From IMG/VR virus record IMGVR_UViG_3300050343_000089, positions 1-64,000 of that record: a DNA stretch of 64,000 nucleotides. One strand, written 5' to 3'. This stretch comes from a virus. The notes beneath the pieces were generated by a model, which did no database searches, was not told the DNA's origin, and was given only the letters and a program-made list of their open reading frames with translations. The position numbers were made by a program, and so were the translations under genes. Shown piece by piece: positions 1 through 8,369 of the stretch. Positions within the stretch are counted from its first letter, which is position 1. Every line of letters starts with the position of its first letter.

Positions 1-680
1 AGCTGCAAATGGTTGGCTGGGGTTCTAATTATGAATCCTGGGTCATAGAATATAAAATCTTTTGGGGAGACCCAAATGCTGCTAATGTTTGGCAAGAGCT
101 TGATAATTATCTTAAAAAACGATTTAAGACTGAAAATGGCAGGATTCTAACCATATCTTGTACCTGTATTGACTCAGGTGGCCATCATACGAACCAAGTA
201 TATCAATTCACAAAACCAAGACAGGGAAGAAGAGTTTTTGCTGTTAAGGGATTATCAACAGCAGGAAAGCCAATAGCTAACAGACCTACATTTGTTGGAA
301 AAAATAAGGCTGTTTTATATGGTGTTGGTTCAGATAGTGCAAAAGAAGCTATTTTTGCTAGATTATCTTCTGAGCCTGAGTATACAACACTGCATTTCTG
401 CTCTGATCTTGATGAAGAGTATTTTCAACAACTTACAGCAGAGAAAAGAGTTACAAAGTTTGTAAGAGGCAAAAAATCACTAGTTTGGAAGCAAATAAGG
501 CCAAGAAATGAAGCGTTAGATACATTAGTATATAATTTTGCTGCTATTTATATATTAAATCCAAATTACGACACAATTGAACAAAGAATCCTGTCTCAAC
601 AAATAAAACCAGCAGAAGATGGTAAAAAAACACAGAAAAAAGGCATAAATAGGGGTAATTTTGCTACTTCCTGGAAGTAA
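1..680 (+). CDS. terL: Terminase large subunit, C-terminal part (GpA family), cut by window edge
   Basis: This is the C-terminal nuclease half of the packaging motor ATPase/nuclease. About 225 residues are present, and they align without gaps to the end of the complete genome B protein at 32337..34160 (roughly 85-90% identical by eye). The RNase H-like nuclease part is recognisable from IDSGGHHTN (an acidic residue before a Gly-Gly-His-His turn) and from the conserved DTLVYNFAA near the end. The ATPase half lies outside the window. The gene ends about 90 bases before the gpW-like gene, as in lambda A to W. The family call rests on the genome B copy. Confidence 0.93.
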   Translation, partial: LQMVGWGSNYESWVIEYKIFWGDPNAANVWQELDNYLKKRFKTENGRILTISCTCIDSGGHHTNQVYQFTKPRQGRRVFAVKGLSTAGKPIANRPTFVGKNKAVLYGVGSDSAKEAIFARLSSEPEYTTLHFCSDLDEEYFQQLTAEKRVTKFVRGKKSLVWKQIRPRNEALDTLVYNFAAIYILNPNYDTIEQRILSQQIKPAEDGKKTQKKGINRGNFATSWK

Positions 681-770
681 TTTGACTTTTCTTTGTTAAT
701 GTGTTGACTTTTTGATAGAAAACCATAGTGTGATATTAGATATATCTTAAACACTTATGAGGTTTTTTGC
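681..770 (+). promoter_or_regulatory. Leader between terL and gpW-like gene with TTGACTTTT direct repeat
   Basis: TTGACTTTT occurs at 682 and again at 704. In genome B the same pair occurs at 34162 and 34184, with the same 22-base spacing although the bases between differ. Downstream AACCATAGTGT(G/A)ATATTAGATATATCT is also conserved. The element may be a late promoter or operator. No standard -35/-10 pair with 16-18 base spacing stands out, so the role is inference. A TTG start follows a GAGG-like ribosome site. Confidence 0.35.
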
Positions 771-1367
771 TTGAGCAACAAATTTGACAGAGAAAATTAT
801 CCTTCTCAAGAGCCTATAGAACTAGTCGTGGGCGATTATTGGGTTTGGAAAAAAGATGATTTAGCTACAGATTATCCAACAGACTCTTATTCTTTGTCTT
901 ATGAATTTCATTGCGACTCAGGTGGTGGCGGAAGCCATCAATTCACTATAAACGCAGTTGAAGCAAATAATACTTATTACATAGAAGTTCCAACAACAAC
1001 TACAGATGATTATAATCCTCATGATTATATATGGGGTTCTTATATAACAAGAACATCTGACTCTGCAAGAATACAGGTTGGAGAAGGTAACATTACTATA
1101 TTACCGAATCTAGCAGATACAAACGCTGACTTAAGAAGTCATGCAAAGAAAGTTTTAGATAATATTGAGGCTGTAATAGAAGGAAGGGCAACTATAGACC
1201 AATCTTCATTCTCTTTAGGTGGAAGGTCTTTATCTAGGATGTCAATTGATGAATTAATGACATTTAGAGATAGATATCATGCTGAATACCTAAAAGAAGT
1301 AAAACAGGCAAGAATAAGAAATAAAAGAGGTACAGGAAACACACCTAAGGTAAGGTTTACTAAATAA
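771..1367 (+). CDS. gpW-like head-tail joining protein with extra N-terminal beta domain
   Basis: This 198-residue protein sits exactly where lambda W sits, between the terminase large subunit and the portal. Residues about 120-185 resemble gpW: a helical segment with SLSRMSIDELMTFRDRY followed by a basic tail. gpW is a small protein that closes the filled head and accepts the tail. The first 115 residues are Ser/Thr/Tyr-rich and beta-like, and lambda gpW lacks them; they could be a surface domain. The start is TTG (SNKF follows) after ATGAGGTTTTTTGC. Its stop overlaps the portal ATG (TAATG). The genome B copy at 34250 differs mainly in the N-terminal domain. The fold call comes from position and motif, not a search. 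Confidence 0.65.
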   Translation: MSNKFDRENYPSQEPIELVVGDYWVWKKDDLATDYPTDSYSLSYEFHCDSGGGGSHQFTINAVEANNTYYIEVPTTTTDDYNPHDYIWGSYITRTSDSARIQVGEGNITILPNLADTNADLRSHAKKVLDNIEAVIEGRATIDQSSFSLGGRSLSRMSIDELMTFRDRYHAEYLKEVKQARIRNKRGTGNTPKVRFTK

Positions 1368-2861
1368 TGGCATGGTATAACAGAATATTAGGCGTTAATG
1401 AGCCTAAAAAGAAAAAAAGACAAGCATATAGAAGAAGCTATAGTGGTGCGAACACTGGTAGGCTTTTTGCTGACTTTGTTACCACATCTACAAGTGCTGA
1501 TGCTGAAATAAAAGATAACATAAGAATATTAAGAGATAGAGCAAGGGAGTTAGCAAGAAACGATAGCTATATTGCAAGATACCTTAACCTGATGGTGTCT
1601 AATGTTATCGGTAAGCATGGCATAAGAGTTTCTAGCAAAGGTCGTGATGACAATGGTTCATTAGACATTGCTGGAAACCAGCTCATTGAAAATGCCTGGA
1701 AGGAATGGGGTAAGGTTGGTAACTGTACAACAAATGGAAGATTGTCATTCTTAGACTGTCAAAAAATATTTATTGAATCTCTTTGTAGGGATGGAGAAGT
1801 ATTGATTAGAAAAATCAAAAAGAAGGATTCGCCTTTTGGTTTTGAACTACAATTTTTAGAATCAGATCATTTAGATGAAAATAAAAATGATATTTATAAA
1901 GCTACTGGCAATCGTATTAAGATGGGTGTGGAAGTAGATAAGTATGACAAACCAGTTGCTTATCACTTATTTAAAGACCATCCTTTTGATAGGGTTTATT
2001 TAGCTCAAGCACAACACATTAGAGTCCCTGCTGATGAGATTATCCATGCTTACCTACCTACTAGAGCAGAACAAACTAGAGGTGTTTCTTTGGTTGCTAC
2101 AGCAATGGCTAATGTGAAGATGTTAAATGGTTATTTAGAAGCAGAAATAGTTGCAGCTAGAGTTGGTGCATCTAAAATGGGTTTCTTTACTTCACCTGAT
2201 GGTGATGGTTATGTTGGTGATGGAGAGTATGAGGATACCTTCAACCCAACAATGAACGCACAAGCTGGGGTCTTTGAGCAGCTTCCACAAGGTATGGATT
2301 TCAAAGCCTTTGACCCTACACATCCAACATCTGCTTTTGATTCTTTTACAACTAGTGTTTTAAGAAGTATTGCATCAGGTTTAAATATTTCTTATCACTC
2401 TTTATCAAATGACCTTACATCAGTTAATTACAGTTCAATAAGACAGGGTGCTTTAGAAGATAGAAGTATGTATCAGATATATCAACAATTTGTTATAGAT
2501 CATTTTGTAGACCCCTATCTTTAAATCTTGGTTGGAGATGTCTATTTCAAATGGATATATTAACCTTCCTATGAGCAAGGTGGATAAGTTTACAAAATCA
2601 GTGAACTACATACCAAGAAGTTTTGCTTGGATTGACCCTCTAAAAGAAATGCAGGCAAATGTAATTGGTTTGCAAAATGGAACATTAAGTTATGCAGATA
2701 TTGCTGGTGCATACGGAAGAGATACTGAAGAGCTTTTTGAGCAACATCAAAAAGAAATTGAACTAGCCAAACAATATGGTATTGAATTAGCATATCAACC
2801 ATTTGGTCAAAAAAACCCTGTAGATGCAAAGATACAAGGCGGAGATGACGAAGATGAGTAA
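1367..2861 (+). CDS. Portal protein (lambda gpB family), one-base frameshift near 2515
   Basis: The portal is the dodecameric ring through which DNA enters and leaves the head. The reading frame runs 385 residues, then breaks where genome A has four C (GACCCCTATC) against three in genome B; the remaining 109 residues resume in another frame. Joined, it matches the intact 497-residue genome B portal almost residue for residue. The N-terminus is very basic (EPKKKKRQAYRRSY), typical of the family. The C-terminus is acidic (GGDDEDE). It overlaps the next gene at ATGAGTAA. The break is most simply a homopolymer sequencing error. Confidence 0.9.
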
Positions 2862-5415
2862 ACCCACTCAAGGTATGAAATCAGAGGCTAGAAAAGGCTT
2901 AGATTGGCGTAAAGAGCATGGCAGGGGTGGAACTAGAGTTGGTGCTGAAAGAGCAAATCAAATCTTAAACAATGAAAACCTATCTGATGAAACTATCAAA
3001 AGGATGTATAGTTTTTTTAGTAGGCATGAAGTAGATAAGAAAGCTCAAGGATTTAGACCAGGAGAAGATGGATATCCATCAAACGGAAGAATAGCATGGG
3101 CACTATGGGGTGGAGATGCAGGATTCAGTTGGTCAAAAAAATTAGTCAATCAAATGAAAGATGATAGAAGTATTGAGCAAAGAGGAACAGAAGATACTCT
3201 AAGAGAAAAAGCTACAGAACACAATAAAGATGTTGGCGATAATCCAGCAAAAAGAACTAGCTATTCTACATTACAAAAAGTTTACAATAGAGGTATTGGT
3301 GCATATAACACTAATCCTTCAAGTGTTAGACCTAATGTTTCTTCAAAAGAACAATGGGCAATGGCACGCGTTAATAATTTTTTACGAGTCTTAAGGACTG
3401 GTAAATACAAGTCAGGGAAGCATGATACTGATCTGTTACCTGAAGGACATCCTTTATCAACTAAAAACAAGGAGAAATCTATGAATAAAGAAGATAGACA
3501 TATCCTGAATGTGAGTGAAACTGATGATAAAGTTATCGTTGAATTTGCGAAGCATGAGGATGTAGAACATGAAGGTGAAGAATTAGAGACAACTGATGAA
3601 GTTTCTATGTCTGAAGAAAGTGAAGAGAGAAAAGTAATAGATATGCCTATGAAATATAGGACTATTGATTTATCTAAACACTCTTATCTTGATGAAGACA
3701 AAAGAATGGTTCGTGTAGGGGTTTCTAGTGAAGAGCCTGTAGAAAGAAGTTTTGGTATGGAAGTGCTAGGACATTCGGCTGATGATATAAACATGGAGTT
3801 TATAAATTCAGGACGTGCCCCACTTTTGTTAGACCATAATATGGAAAAACAAATTGGTGTAATTGAAGAATTCAAATTAGATGAGACAGCAAAAAGGACA
3901 ACTGCTGTAGTTAGATTTGGAAAATCTGCTTTAGCTCGCGAAGTATTTGAAGATGTAAAAGATGGGATACGGATGAACATATCGGTAGGGTATCGCATTG
4001 ATAAACTGGAACGATATCAAGACAATGATGAGACTTATTACAAGGCAAAATGGACACCTATGGAAGTATCTTCTGTAAGCGTTCCTGCCGATCAAAGTCG
4101 ACTTGTTGGAGTGGGTCGTTCTAAAGAAAAACAAATAAACAACACAAAGGTGAGAATAATGGATAACGATAAAAAACAAGATATTAATCTTGATGAAGTT
4201 AGAACTCAGACTATTGATGAAGCTAAAGCTGAATTTAAAAGAAACTCAAAAGAGATCATAGATTTAGCAGCTAGACACAATAAAAGAGATTTAGCTGACA
4301 AAGCAATCGCTGATGGCGTATCTGTAGAAGAATTCAGAGGTGTATTATTAGAAAATATTTCTAACGACACTCCTTTAGAAACTCCTTCAGAAATTGGCAT
4401 GAGCAAAGAAGAAGTCAGAGACTTTAGCTTAATCAAAGCTATAAGAGCAATGGCTAATCCTTCAGACAGAAGAGCACAGGAAGAAGCAGCATTTGAATTT
4501 GAATGTTCTGCTGAAGCTGCAAGACAGTATGGCAAAGATGCACAGGGCATTATGCTTCCTGCTGAAGTGCTAAGAAGCTGGGGTAAAAGAGACTTAAACA
4601 CATCTGATGATTCAACTCTAGTAGCTGAAGATTACAGAGGAAATTCTTTTATTGACATACTTAGGAATGAGTCTTCAGTAATGCAAGCTGGTGCAACTAT
4701 GCTTCGTGGATTACAAGGAAATGTTGTAATACCTAAGAAAACTGCTGGTGCATCTGCTGGATGGATTGCAACAGAAGGCGGAGATTCTGCTGAAAGTGAA
4801 TTCACTTCAGGTTCAGTAACTATGTCTCCTAAAGTAATTGGTGCACATACTGATGTAACAAGACTTTTATTACAACAATCTTCTTTAGATGTTGAGAACT
4901 TAATCAGAGATGACTTAACAAAATCAATCGCTACTGCAATTGACTTAGGTGCTTTAGCTGGTTCAGGTTCAAGTGGTCAACCAACAGGTATTGCTAATAC
5001 TACAGGTATTAACACTACAACTTTCGCTGCTGCTAACCCAACATGGGCAGAAATCGTAGCTATGGAAAGTGCTGTTGCTAATGACAACGCATTAACTGGT
5101 TCTTTAGGTTACATATGTAGACCTGCTGACTTTGGTACTTTAAAAACAACTGAAAAGGCTACTGGTACTGCTCAGTTTGTTGTTTCTCCTGACAATAGCA
5201 TGAATGGCTATAATGTTGTCAGAAGTAATCAAGTAACAAGTGGTGACTTCTACTTTGGTAACTTTGCAGACCTATTAATTGGTATGTATGGTGGACTAGA
5301 TATTACTGTAGATGCTTTCAGCCTCAGCAAATCAGGTGGAGTAAGAATTGTTGCTCTACAAACTGTTGATGTAGCTGTAAGACACGCAGTATCATTCTGT
5401 AAATCAAGCGACTAA
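2854..5415 (+). CDS. Stopless head-gene fusion: unknown domain + prohead protease + HK97-fold major capsid protein
   Basis: A single 853-residue frame holds three proteins that are usually separate. Residues 1-209 carry two conserved phage blocks: RIAWALWGGDAG in an Arg/Gly-rich context, and YSTLQKVYNRGIGAYNTNP. From memory these resemble DUF5872- and DUF5824-type segments. Residues 210-435 are an S78-type prohead protease, and 436-853 the capsid. The start at 2854 is preferred because GGAG lies 9 bases upstream and it overlaps the portal stop; an ATG 30 bases earlier lacks this. Strong internal ribosome sites precede 3481 (AAGGAG) and 4159 (AAGGTGAG), so the segments are probably also made separately. 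Genome B keeps the same in-frame arrangement. Confidence 0.85.
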   Translation: MSKPTQGMKSEARKGLDWRKEHGRGGTRVGAERANQILNNENLSDETIKRMYSFFSRHEVDKKAQGFRPGEDGYPSNGRIAWALWGGDAGFSWSKKLVNQMKDDRSIEQRGTEDTLREKATEHNKDVGDNPAKRTSYSTLQKVYNRGIGAYNTNPSSVRPNVSSKEQWAMARVNNFLRVLRTGKYKSGKHDTDLLPEGHPLSTKNKEKSMNKEDRHILNVSETDDKVIVEFAKHEDVEHEGEELETTDEVSMSEESEERKVIDMPMKYRTIDLSKHSYLDEDKRMVRVGVSSEEPVERSFGMEVLGHSADDINMEFINSGRAPLLLDHNMEKQIGVIEEFKLDETAKRTTAVVRFGKSALAREVFEDVKDGIRMNISVGYRIDKLERYQDNDETYYKAKWTPMEVSSVSVPADQSRLVGVGRSKEKQINNTKVRIMDNDKKQDINLDEVRTQTIDEAKAEFKRNSKEIIDLAARHNKRDLADKAIADGVSVEEFRGVLLENISNDTPLETPSEIGMSKEEVRDFSLIKAIRAMANPSDRRAQEEAAFEFECSAEAARQYGKDAQGIMLPAEVLRSWGKRDLNTSDDSTLVAEDYRGNSFIDILRNESSVMQAGATMLRGLQGNVVIPKKTAGASAGWIATEGGDSAESEFTSGSVTMSPKVIGAHTDVTRLLLQQSSLDVENLIRDDLTKSIATAIDLGALAGSGSSGQPTGIANTTGINTTTFAAANPTWAEIVAMESAVANDNALTGSLGYICRPADFGTLKTTEKATGTAQFVVSPDNSMNGYNVVRSNQVTSGDFYFGNFADLLIGMYGGLDITVDAFSLSKSGGVRIVALQTVDVAVRHAVSFCKSSD
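3481..4158 (+). CDS. Prohead protease segment with its own ribosome site (S78/HK97 gp4-like)
   Basis: This region would release the capsid scaffold domain during head maturation. Counted from the internal ATG, the likely catalytic His is at residue 119 (LLLDHN) and Ser at 168 (MNISVGYRI), with EVSSVSVPAD following. These are the hallmark blocks of the HK97 prohead protease family. ATG 3481 follows AAGGAGAAATCT, the best ribosome site in the head module, and starts a natural MNKEDRHI N-terminus. No stop codon separates it from the capsid, so translation from here would give a 644-residue protease-capsid protein. Confidence 0.82.
4159..5415 (+). CDS. Major capsid protein, HK97 fold, internal start
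   Basis: This 418-residue capsid protein begins at an in-frame ATG after AAGGTGAGAATA. Genome B has AAGGAGATTATAATG at the same place. The first roughly 100 residues are charged and helical (IDEAKAEFKRNSKEIIDL), as expected for the scaffold-like delta region that the protease removes. The rest is typical HK97 capsid, with SVMQAGATMLRGLQGNVVIPKK, a TGSGSSGQPTGIANTTG loop and a C-terminal AVRHAVSFCKSSD. Length fits the family. Identity to genome B is very high in the C-terminal half. Confidence 0.88.
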   Translation: MDNDKKQDINLDEVRTQTIDEAKAEFKRNSKEIIDLAARHNKRDLADKAIADGVSVEEFRGVLLENISNDTPLETPSEIGMSKEEVRDFSLIKAIRAMANPSDRRAQEEAAFEFECSAEAARQYGKDAQGIMLPAEVLRSWGKRDLNTSDDSTLVAEDYRGNSFIDILRNESSVMQAGATMLRGLQGNVVIPKKTAGASAGWIATEGGDSAESEFTSGSVTMSPKVIGAHTDVTRLLLQQSSLDVENLIRDDLTKSIATAIDLGALAGSGSSGQPTGIANTTGINTTTFAAANPTWAEIVAMESAVANDNALTGSLGYICRPADFGTLKTTEKATGTAQFVVSPDNSMNGYNVVRSNQVTSGDFYFGNFADLLIGMYGGLDITVDAFSLSKSGGVRIVALQTVDVAVRHAVSFCKSSD

Positions 5416-5422
5416 TTAACTG

Positions 5423-5680
5423 ATGCTTAAATGGAATGGGGGTAGCAATACCCCCAACTTAAATATGAAAAAATATAAAATCTTAACAGATACAATGGCT
5501 GGCGGTTCTAAAGTACACGCTGGTGATATAGTTGAACTTACTGAAAGCGAAGGTCATTCATTATGTGGTTATGGCAAAGCAGAGGTTCATGTTGACAAAC
5601 CTAAAGCTGAAAAACAAGATAGAAGCGTAGGCTTGGAAACATCAAAAGTAAAAGCTCCTAAAACTAGAGCTAAGAAATAA
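5423..5680 (+). CDS. Small basic-tailed protein after the capsid gene, function unknown
   Basis: The 85-residue frame starts at ATG 5423. A shorter product from ATG 5465 (MKKYKILTD) is equally possible, because the first 14 codons lie over a strong RNA hairpin at 5438..5455. The core KYKILTDTMAGGSKVHAGDIVELTESEGHSLCGYGKAEVH looks like a small beta-barrel and the tail is Lys-rich (KAPKTRAKK). Position directly after the capsid gene suggests a head-completion or decoration role, comparable to lambda FI or D. No family is recognised with certainty. Confidence 0.6.
   Translation: MLKWNGGSNTPNLNMKKYKILTDTMAGGSKVHAGDIVELTESEGHSLCGYGKAEVHVDKPKAEKQDRSVGLETSKVKAPKTRAKK
5438..5455 (+). promoter_or_regulatory. 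RNA hairpin with GNRA tetraloop between capsid gene and next gene
   Basis: GGGGGTA-GCAA-TACCCCC forms a perfect 7-bp stem closed by a GCAA (GNRA) loop. Genome B has GGGGGTG-GAAA-CGCCCCC at 38937..38954: stem pairs 6 and 7 change but still pair, and the loop stays GNRA. No U-tract follows, so it is not a standard intrinsic terminator. Likely roles are stabilising the 3' end of capsid mRNA or controlling translation of the following small gene. Confidence 0.7.
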
Positions 5681-5682
5681 TT

Positions 5683-6030
5683 ATGCCAATGGAATTTGAT
5701 AGAGATTTCAATGGCTATTTAGATGCCACCTATGGGCATGGTATTCAAATTACCTACACACCTACAGGTGGTTCATCTTCTTCTATCAATGTAATCCTAA
5801 ACCAAGAATATGTAGATATTGACAGTGGTGGATTACCAGTTCAAGGGTATCAACCAGTAGCACAGGTTAAGACTACTGACATACCAAGTATTGCATTTGG
5901 TGATACTATAGCTGCTCCAGCTATTAAAAATTTAGATGGAACTCAAATTAAAGCAGCAACTAATTATAAAGTTATAAATTTTGAGCATGACAATTTAGGC
6001 ATGACCTCTTTGCTTCTTGAGGTTCAATAA
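5683..6030 (+). CDS. Putative head-tail connector (gpFII-like position)
   Basis: This is a 115-residue, beta-rich protein (INVILNQEYVDIDSGGLPVQGYQPVAQ). It lies between the capsid-proximal genes and the tail terminator, where lambda has FII, so a head-tail attachment role is inferred from position. Start ATG follows the previous stop by three bases, and its stop overlaps the next ATG (TAATG). Genome B has two tandem diverged relatives here (39183..39586 and 39586..39937). Confidence 0.55.
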   Translation: MPMEFDRDFNGYLDATYGHGIQITYTPTGGSSSSINVILNQEYVDIDSGGLPVQGYQPVAQVKTTDIPSIAFGDTIAAPAIKNLDGTQIKAATNYKVINFEHDNLGMTSLLLEVQ

Positions 6031-6473
6031 TGGCACACGTCAGACAGCAGATCAGAGAATACTTTGGAACTACATTAACAGGCCTAACAACTACAGGTTC
6101 TAATGTATATGAATCCAGGGTATACACATTACAAGAATCAACACTACCTTCTTTAGTAATTTATACCAAAGCAGAAAGCTCTGAGCCAATTGTTATTGGA
6201 ACTGATAGAGTTATGAGCAGAGATCTGTCTGTTGTGGTTGAAGGATATTGTAAGGCTGTTAGCAATTTTGATGATACTATTGATACAATAAGCAAAGAAG
6301 TAGAAGAAGCTATTTCTGCTGATAGAACTTTAGGTGGTCTAGCAAAAGACACATATATTGAATCAACAGATATAGAATATACAGGTGATGGAGAACAACC
6401 AGTTGGTTATGTTACTCTAACTTTTTTAACGAACTACTATGTCCAGGAAACCAATCCTGATGTGGCGGTATAA
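6030..6473 (+). CDS. Tail terminator / minor tail protein U-like
   Basis: This 147-residue protein opens with VRQQIREYFGTTLTGL and has LPSLVIYTKAESSEPIV and DLSVVVEGYCKA, the pattern of gpU-type tail terminators, which cap the tail tube and set the head-tail joint. Position just before the tail tube gene agrees. The genome B copy (39937..40377) is similar but frameshifted. Confidence 0.65.
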   Translation: MAHVRQQIREYFGTTLTGLTTTGSNVYESRVYTLQESTLPSLVIYTKAESSEPIVIGTDRVMSRDLSVVVEGYCKAVSNFDDTIDTISKEVEEAISADRTLGGLAKDTYIESTDIEYTGDGEQPVGYVTLTFLTNYYVQETNPDVAV

Positions 6474-6485
6474 CAGGAGATAATT

Positions 6486-6656
6486 ATGAAAATGATTAGT
6501 CCAAATGGCAAAGTTTCAATAGAAGTTCCACAATCAAATGTGGAAACTATGTTGGATATGGGTTGGAAGGAAGAAGCAGTCCAGTCGCAAGACAAAATTA
6601 AATCTTCTTCTAAGAAAAAGCCGAAAGGCGAGGTAAAAGAAAATGTCAACATTTAA
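6486..6656 (+). CDS. Small 56-residue protein before the tail tube gene
   Basis: The start ATG follows ACAGGAGATAATT, a good ribosome site. The product begins MKMISPNGKVSIEVPQSNVE and has a TMLDMGWKEEA block resembling small N-terminal modules seen next to phage structural genes; the tail is Lys-rich. The stop overlaps the tail tube ATG at 6643 by 14 bases. Genome B keeps it at 40387..40557 with the same length. Function unknown; it may be a tail accessory. Confidence 0.6.
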   Translation: MKMISPNGKVSIEVPQSNVETMLDMGWKEEAVQSQDKIKSSSKKKPKGEVKENVNI

Positions 6657-7038
6657 AGGAAATGATGGTATTGTTAAGCTAGGTACTAGTGGCGGAACAA
6701 ATATCGTTGGTGAAGTTAAATCATATTCTTTAGAACATACAAGTGATACTGTAGAAGATACAGCTATGGGTGATGGAAGCAGAACTCATGTAGCAACTTT
6801 AAAATCTTTTTCAGGTTCTTTAGATGTTTTTTGGGATGATAGCGACACTAATGGTCAAGGTGCTTTTGTAGTTGGAAATACTATAGAATTAAACCTATAT
6901 CCAGCAGGTGCTTCAGATACTTATTACAGTGGTTCAGCTATTGTTACTGGTGTTTCAAGAACTGGCTCATTTGATGGTATGGTTGAAGCGTCATTAACTG
7001 TTCAAGGTACTGGCGACTTAAGTACAACAACAGTATAA
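6643..7038 (+). CDS. Major tail tube protein (gpV-like)
   Basis: This 131-residue, Gly/Ser/Thr-rich beta protein opens TFKGNDGIVKLG and contains VEDTAMGDGSRTHVATLKSFSGSLDVFWD and TYYSGSAIVTGVSRTGSFDG, the standard tube-protein pattern. It polymerises into the tail tube. It sits immediately before the frameshift chaperone pair and tape measure, which supports the call. Internally overlaps the preceding small gene. Confidence 0.82.
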   Translation: MSTFKGNDGIVKLGTSGGTNIVGEVKSYSLEHTSDTVEDTAMGDGSRTHVATLKSFSGSLDVFWDDSDTNGQGAFVVGNTIELNLYPAGASDTYYSGSAIVTGVSRTGSFDGMVEASLTVQGTGDLSTTTV

Positions 7039-7042
7039 GAAA

Positions 7043-7381
7043 ATGTCAGTTATAGATAACGCAAAGAAACATTTTGATAGCATAGAAACTAAAATTATAG
7101 AAGTCCCTGAATGGGGTGATGATGAAAATAATGCTTTAAAGATTTATTGTAGACCAATAACTCTTTCAGAGACTTCTAAATTTATGAAACTAGCTCAAGA
7201 TGACGAGGTACAGCTTTTAGTTTATGTTTTAATTTATAAAGCATTAGACGAGGCTGGAGAAAAGTTATTTACAATCGCTGATAAGAAAACCTTATTGGAG
7301 AAGGTAGACAGAGATGTATTAATTAGAGTTTCTAGTGAGATGATGAATAATGTCTCGCAGGAAGAAGTTAAAAAAAAGTAA
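7043..7381 (+). CDS. Tail assembly chaperone gpG-like, zero-frame product
   Basis: This 112-residue acidic protein (VPEWGDDENNALKIYCRPITLSE...) is the short product of the G/GT pair that coats the tape measure during tail assembly. It ends QEEVKKK with codons GTT AAA AAA AAG TAA. The run A AAA AAG at 7372..7378, directly before the stop, is the canonical -1 slippery heptamer. Genome B is nearly identical at 40937..41275. Confidence 0.83.
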   Translation: MSVIDNAKKHFDSIETKIIEVPEWGDDENNALKIYCRPITLSETSKFMKLAQDDEVQLLVYVLIYKALDEAGEKLFTIADKKTLLEKVDRDVLIRVSSEMMNNVSQEEVKKK

Positions 7382-7530
7382 TTGAAGATGAGCAGCTATA
7401 CATAAAATATGCACTAGCCGAAAAACTAAATAAAACCTTAACTGAAATTGAAGAAATGACAGTTGAGGAGTTTCAGGGTTGGTTAGCTTATCTTGAAATA
7501 AAGGAAGAAAGAAATGCGAGCAGCAGGTAA
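7043..7530 (+). CDS. Tail assembly chaperone gpGT-like, made by -1 frameshift at A AAA AAG (7372..7378)
   Basis: Slipping one base back at 7372..7378 gives a fusion that continues VIEDEQLYIKYALAEKL... for 50 codons to the TAA at 7528. The extension is acidic and helical, and genome B conserves it residue by residue (41272..41424), although it is not a free ORF. That conservation in the -1 frame is the main evidence. In lambda the T part recruits the tail tube protein. The fusion end overlaps the tape measure start by 17 bases. Confidence 0.78.
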
Positions 7531-8369
7531 AACAGATTTATTTCTTAGAATATTTGGGTCAGATCAATCCAAAAGGGCGTTTGATAGTTTTAATAAAAAT
7601 GCAAAATCTGCAGAAAATTCTGTAAAAAGAATTGCGACTGTTTTAGTTGGTGCATTTAGTGTTAAAGAAATAGCTGAAGCTGCCAATGTCATGATTGGTG
7701 TTAGAAATAGAATGAACGCCTTAACTGGTAGTGCCGATAAGACTACATCAGCTATGAATCAGATGAGAAGAGTAGCATCTGATTCAAGATCAGACTTTGA
7801 TGCAGTTGCTATGCTATATACCAGGCTTGCTTTAGCCACAGAACATTTGGGTGCTACTCAAAGAGATGTTGCTGATGCTACTCAAACTGTAGCAAATACC
7901 TTTATTATTGCTGGCTCTCATGCTCAAGAGGCAAATAACTCGGCTAGACAGTTAGCTCAGGGTTTAGCTTCAGGAGCTTTAAGAGGAGATGAGCTTAGGT
8001 CAGTAATGGAAAACAATACCATTCTGACAAAAATGTTAGCTGATGGTTTAAATATGACCATTGGTGAACTTAGAGAATTTGGTCATGCTGGTAAGCTAAC
8101 AGCAGAAACAGTTATGCCAATTCTTATTGCTGGAACAAAAGAGACTAATGAGCAAATAACAAAAATGCCCATGACCCTTGGCCAGGCTGCTGTTGCATTG
8201 CGTAATAATTTTCAGTTTATGGTTGGTGATATAGAAGACTACAGTAAACTTCAATATATCAACAGTAGATGCTGCTGGATTTGACCAGTTACTAGCATCA
8301 AGAAAAGGATTGATAACATCAATCATAAACAATGCCATGAACAATCAAGGTAAAATGGGAATAGTGTAA
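7514..8369 (+). pseudogene. Tape measure protein with about 1.08 kb internal deletion and frameshift
   Basis: The first 240 residues match the genome B tape measure (MNALTGSADKTTSAM, SDFDAVAMLYTRLALATEHLG, GALRGDELRSVMENN), the N-terminal domain of TIGR02675-type tape measures. Near 8238 the sequence jumps to the last about 45 codons of the gene in another frame (TATATCAACAGTAGATGCTG), and the open frame stops at 8284. The remainder up to 8369 matches genome B's 3' end. Without the middle no functional tail could be measured, so this is either a true lesion or an assembly collapse. Confidence 0.85.

Noticed and set aside
2854-5415. Stop-codon reassignment as the cause of long fused frames
   Set aside because: TAA, TAG and TGA all end other genes normally, and overlaps such as TAATG and ATGA are used throughout.
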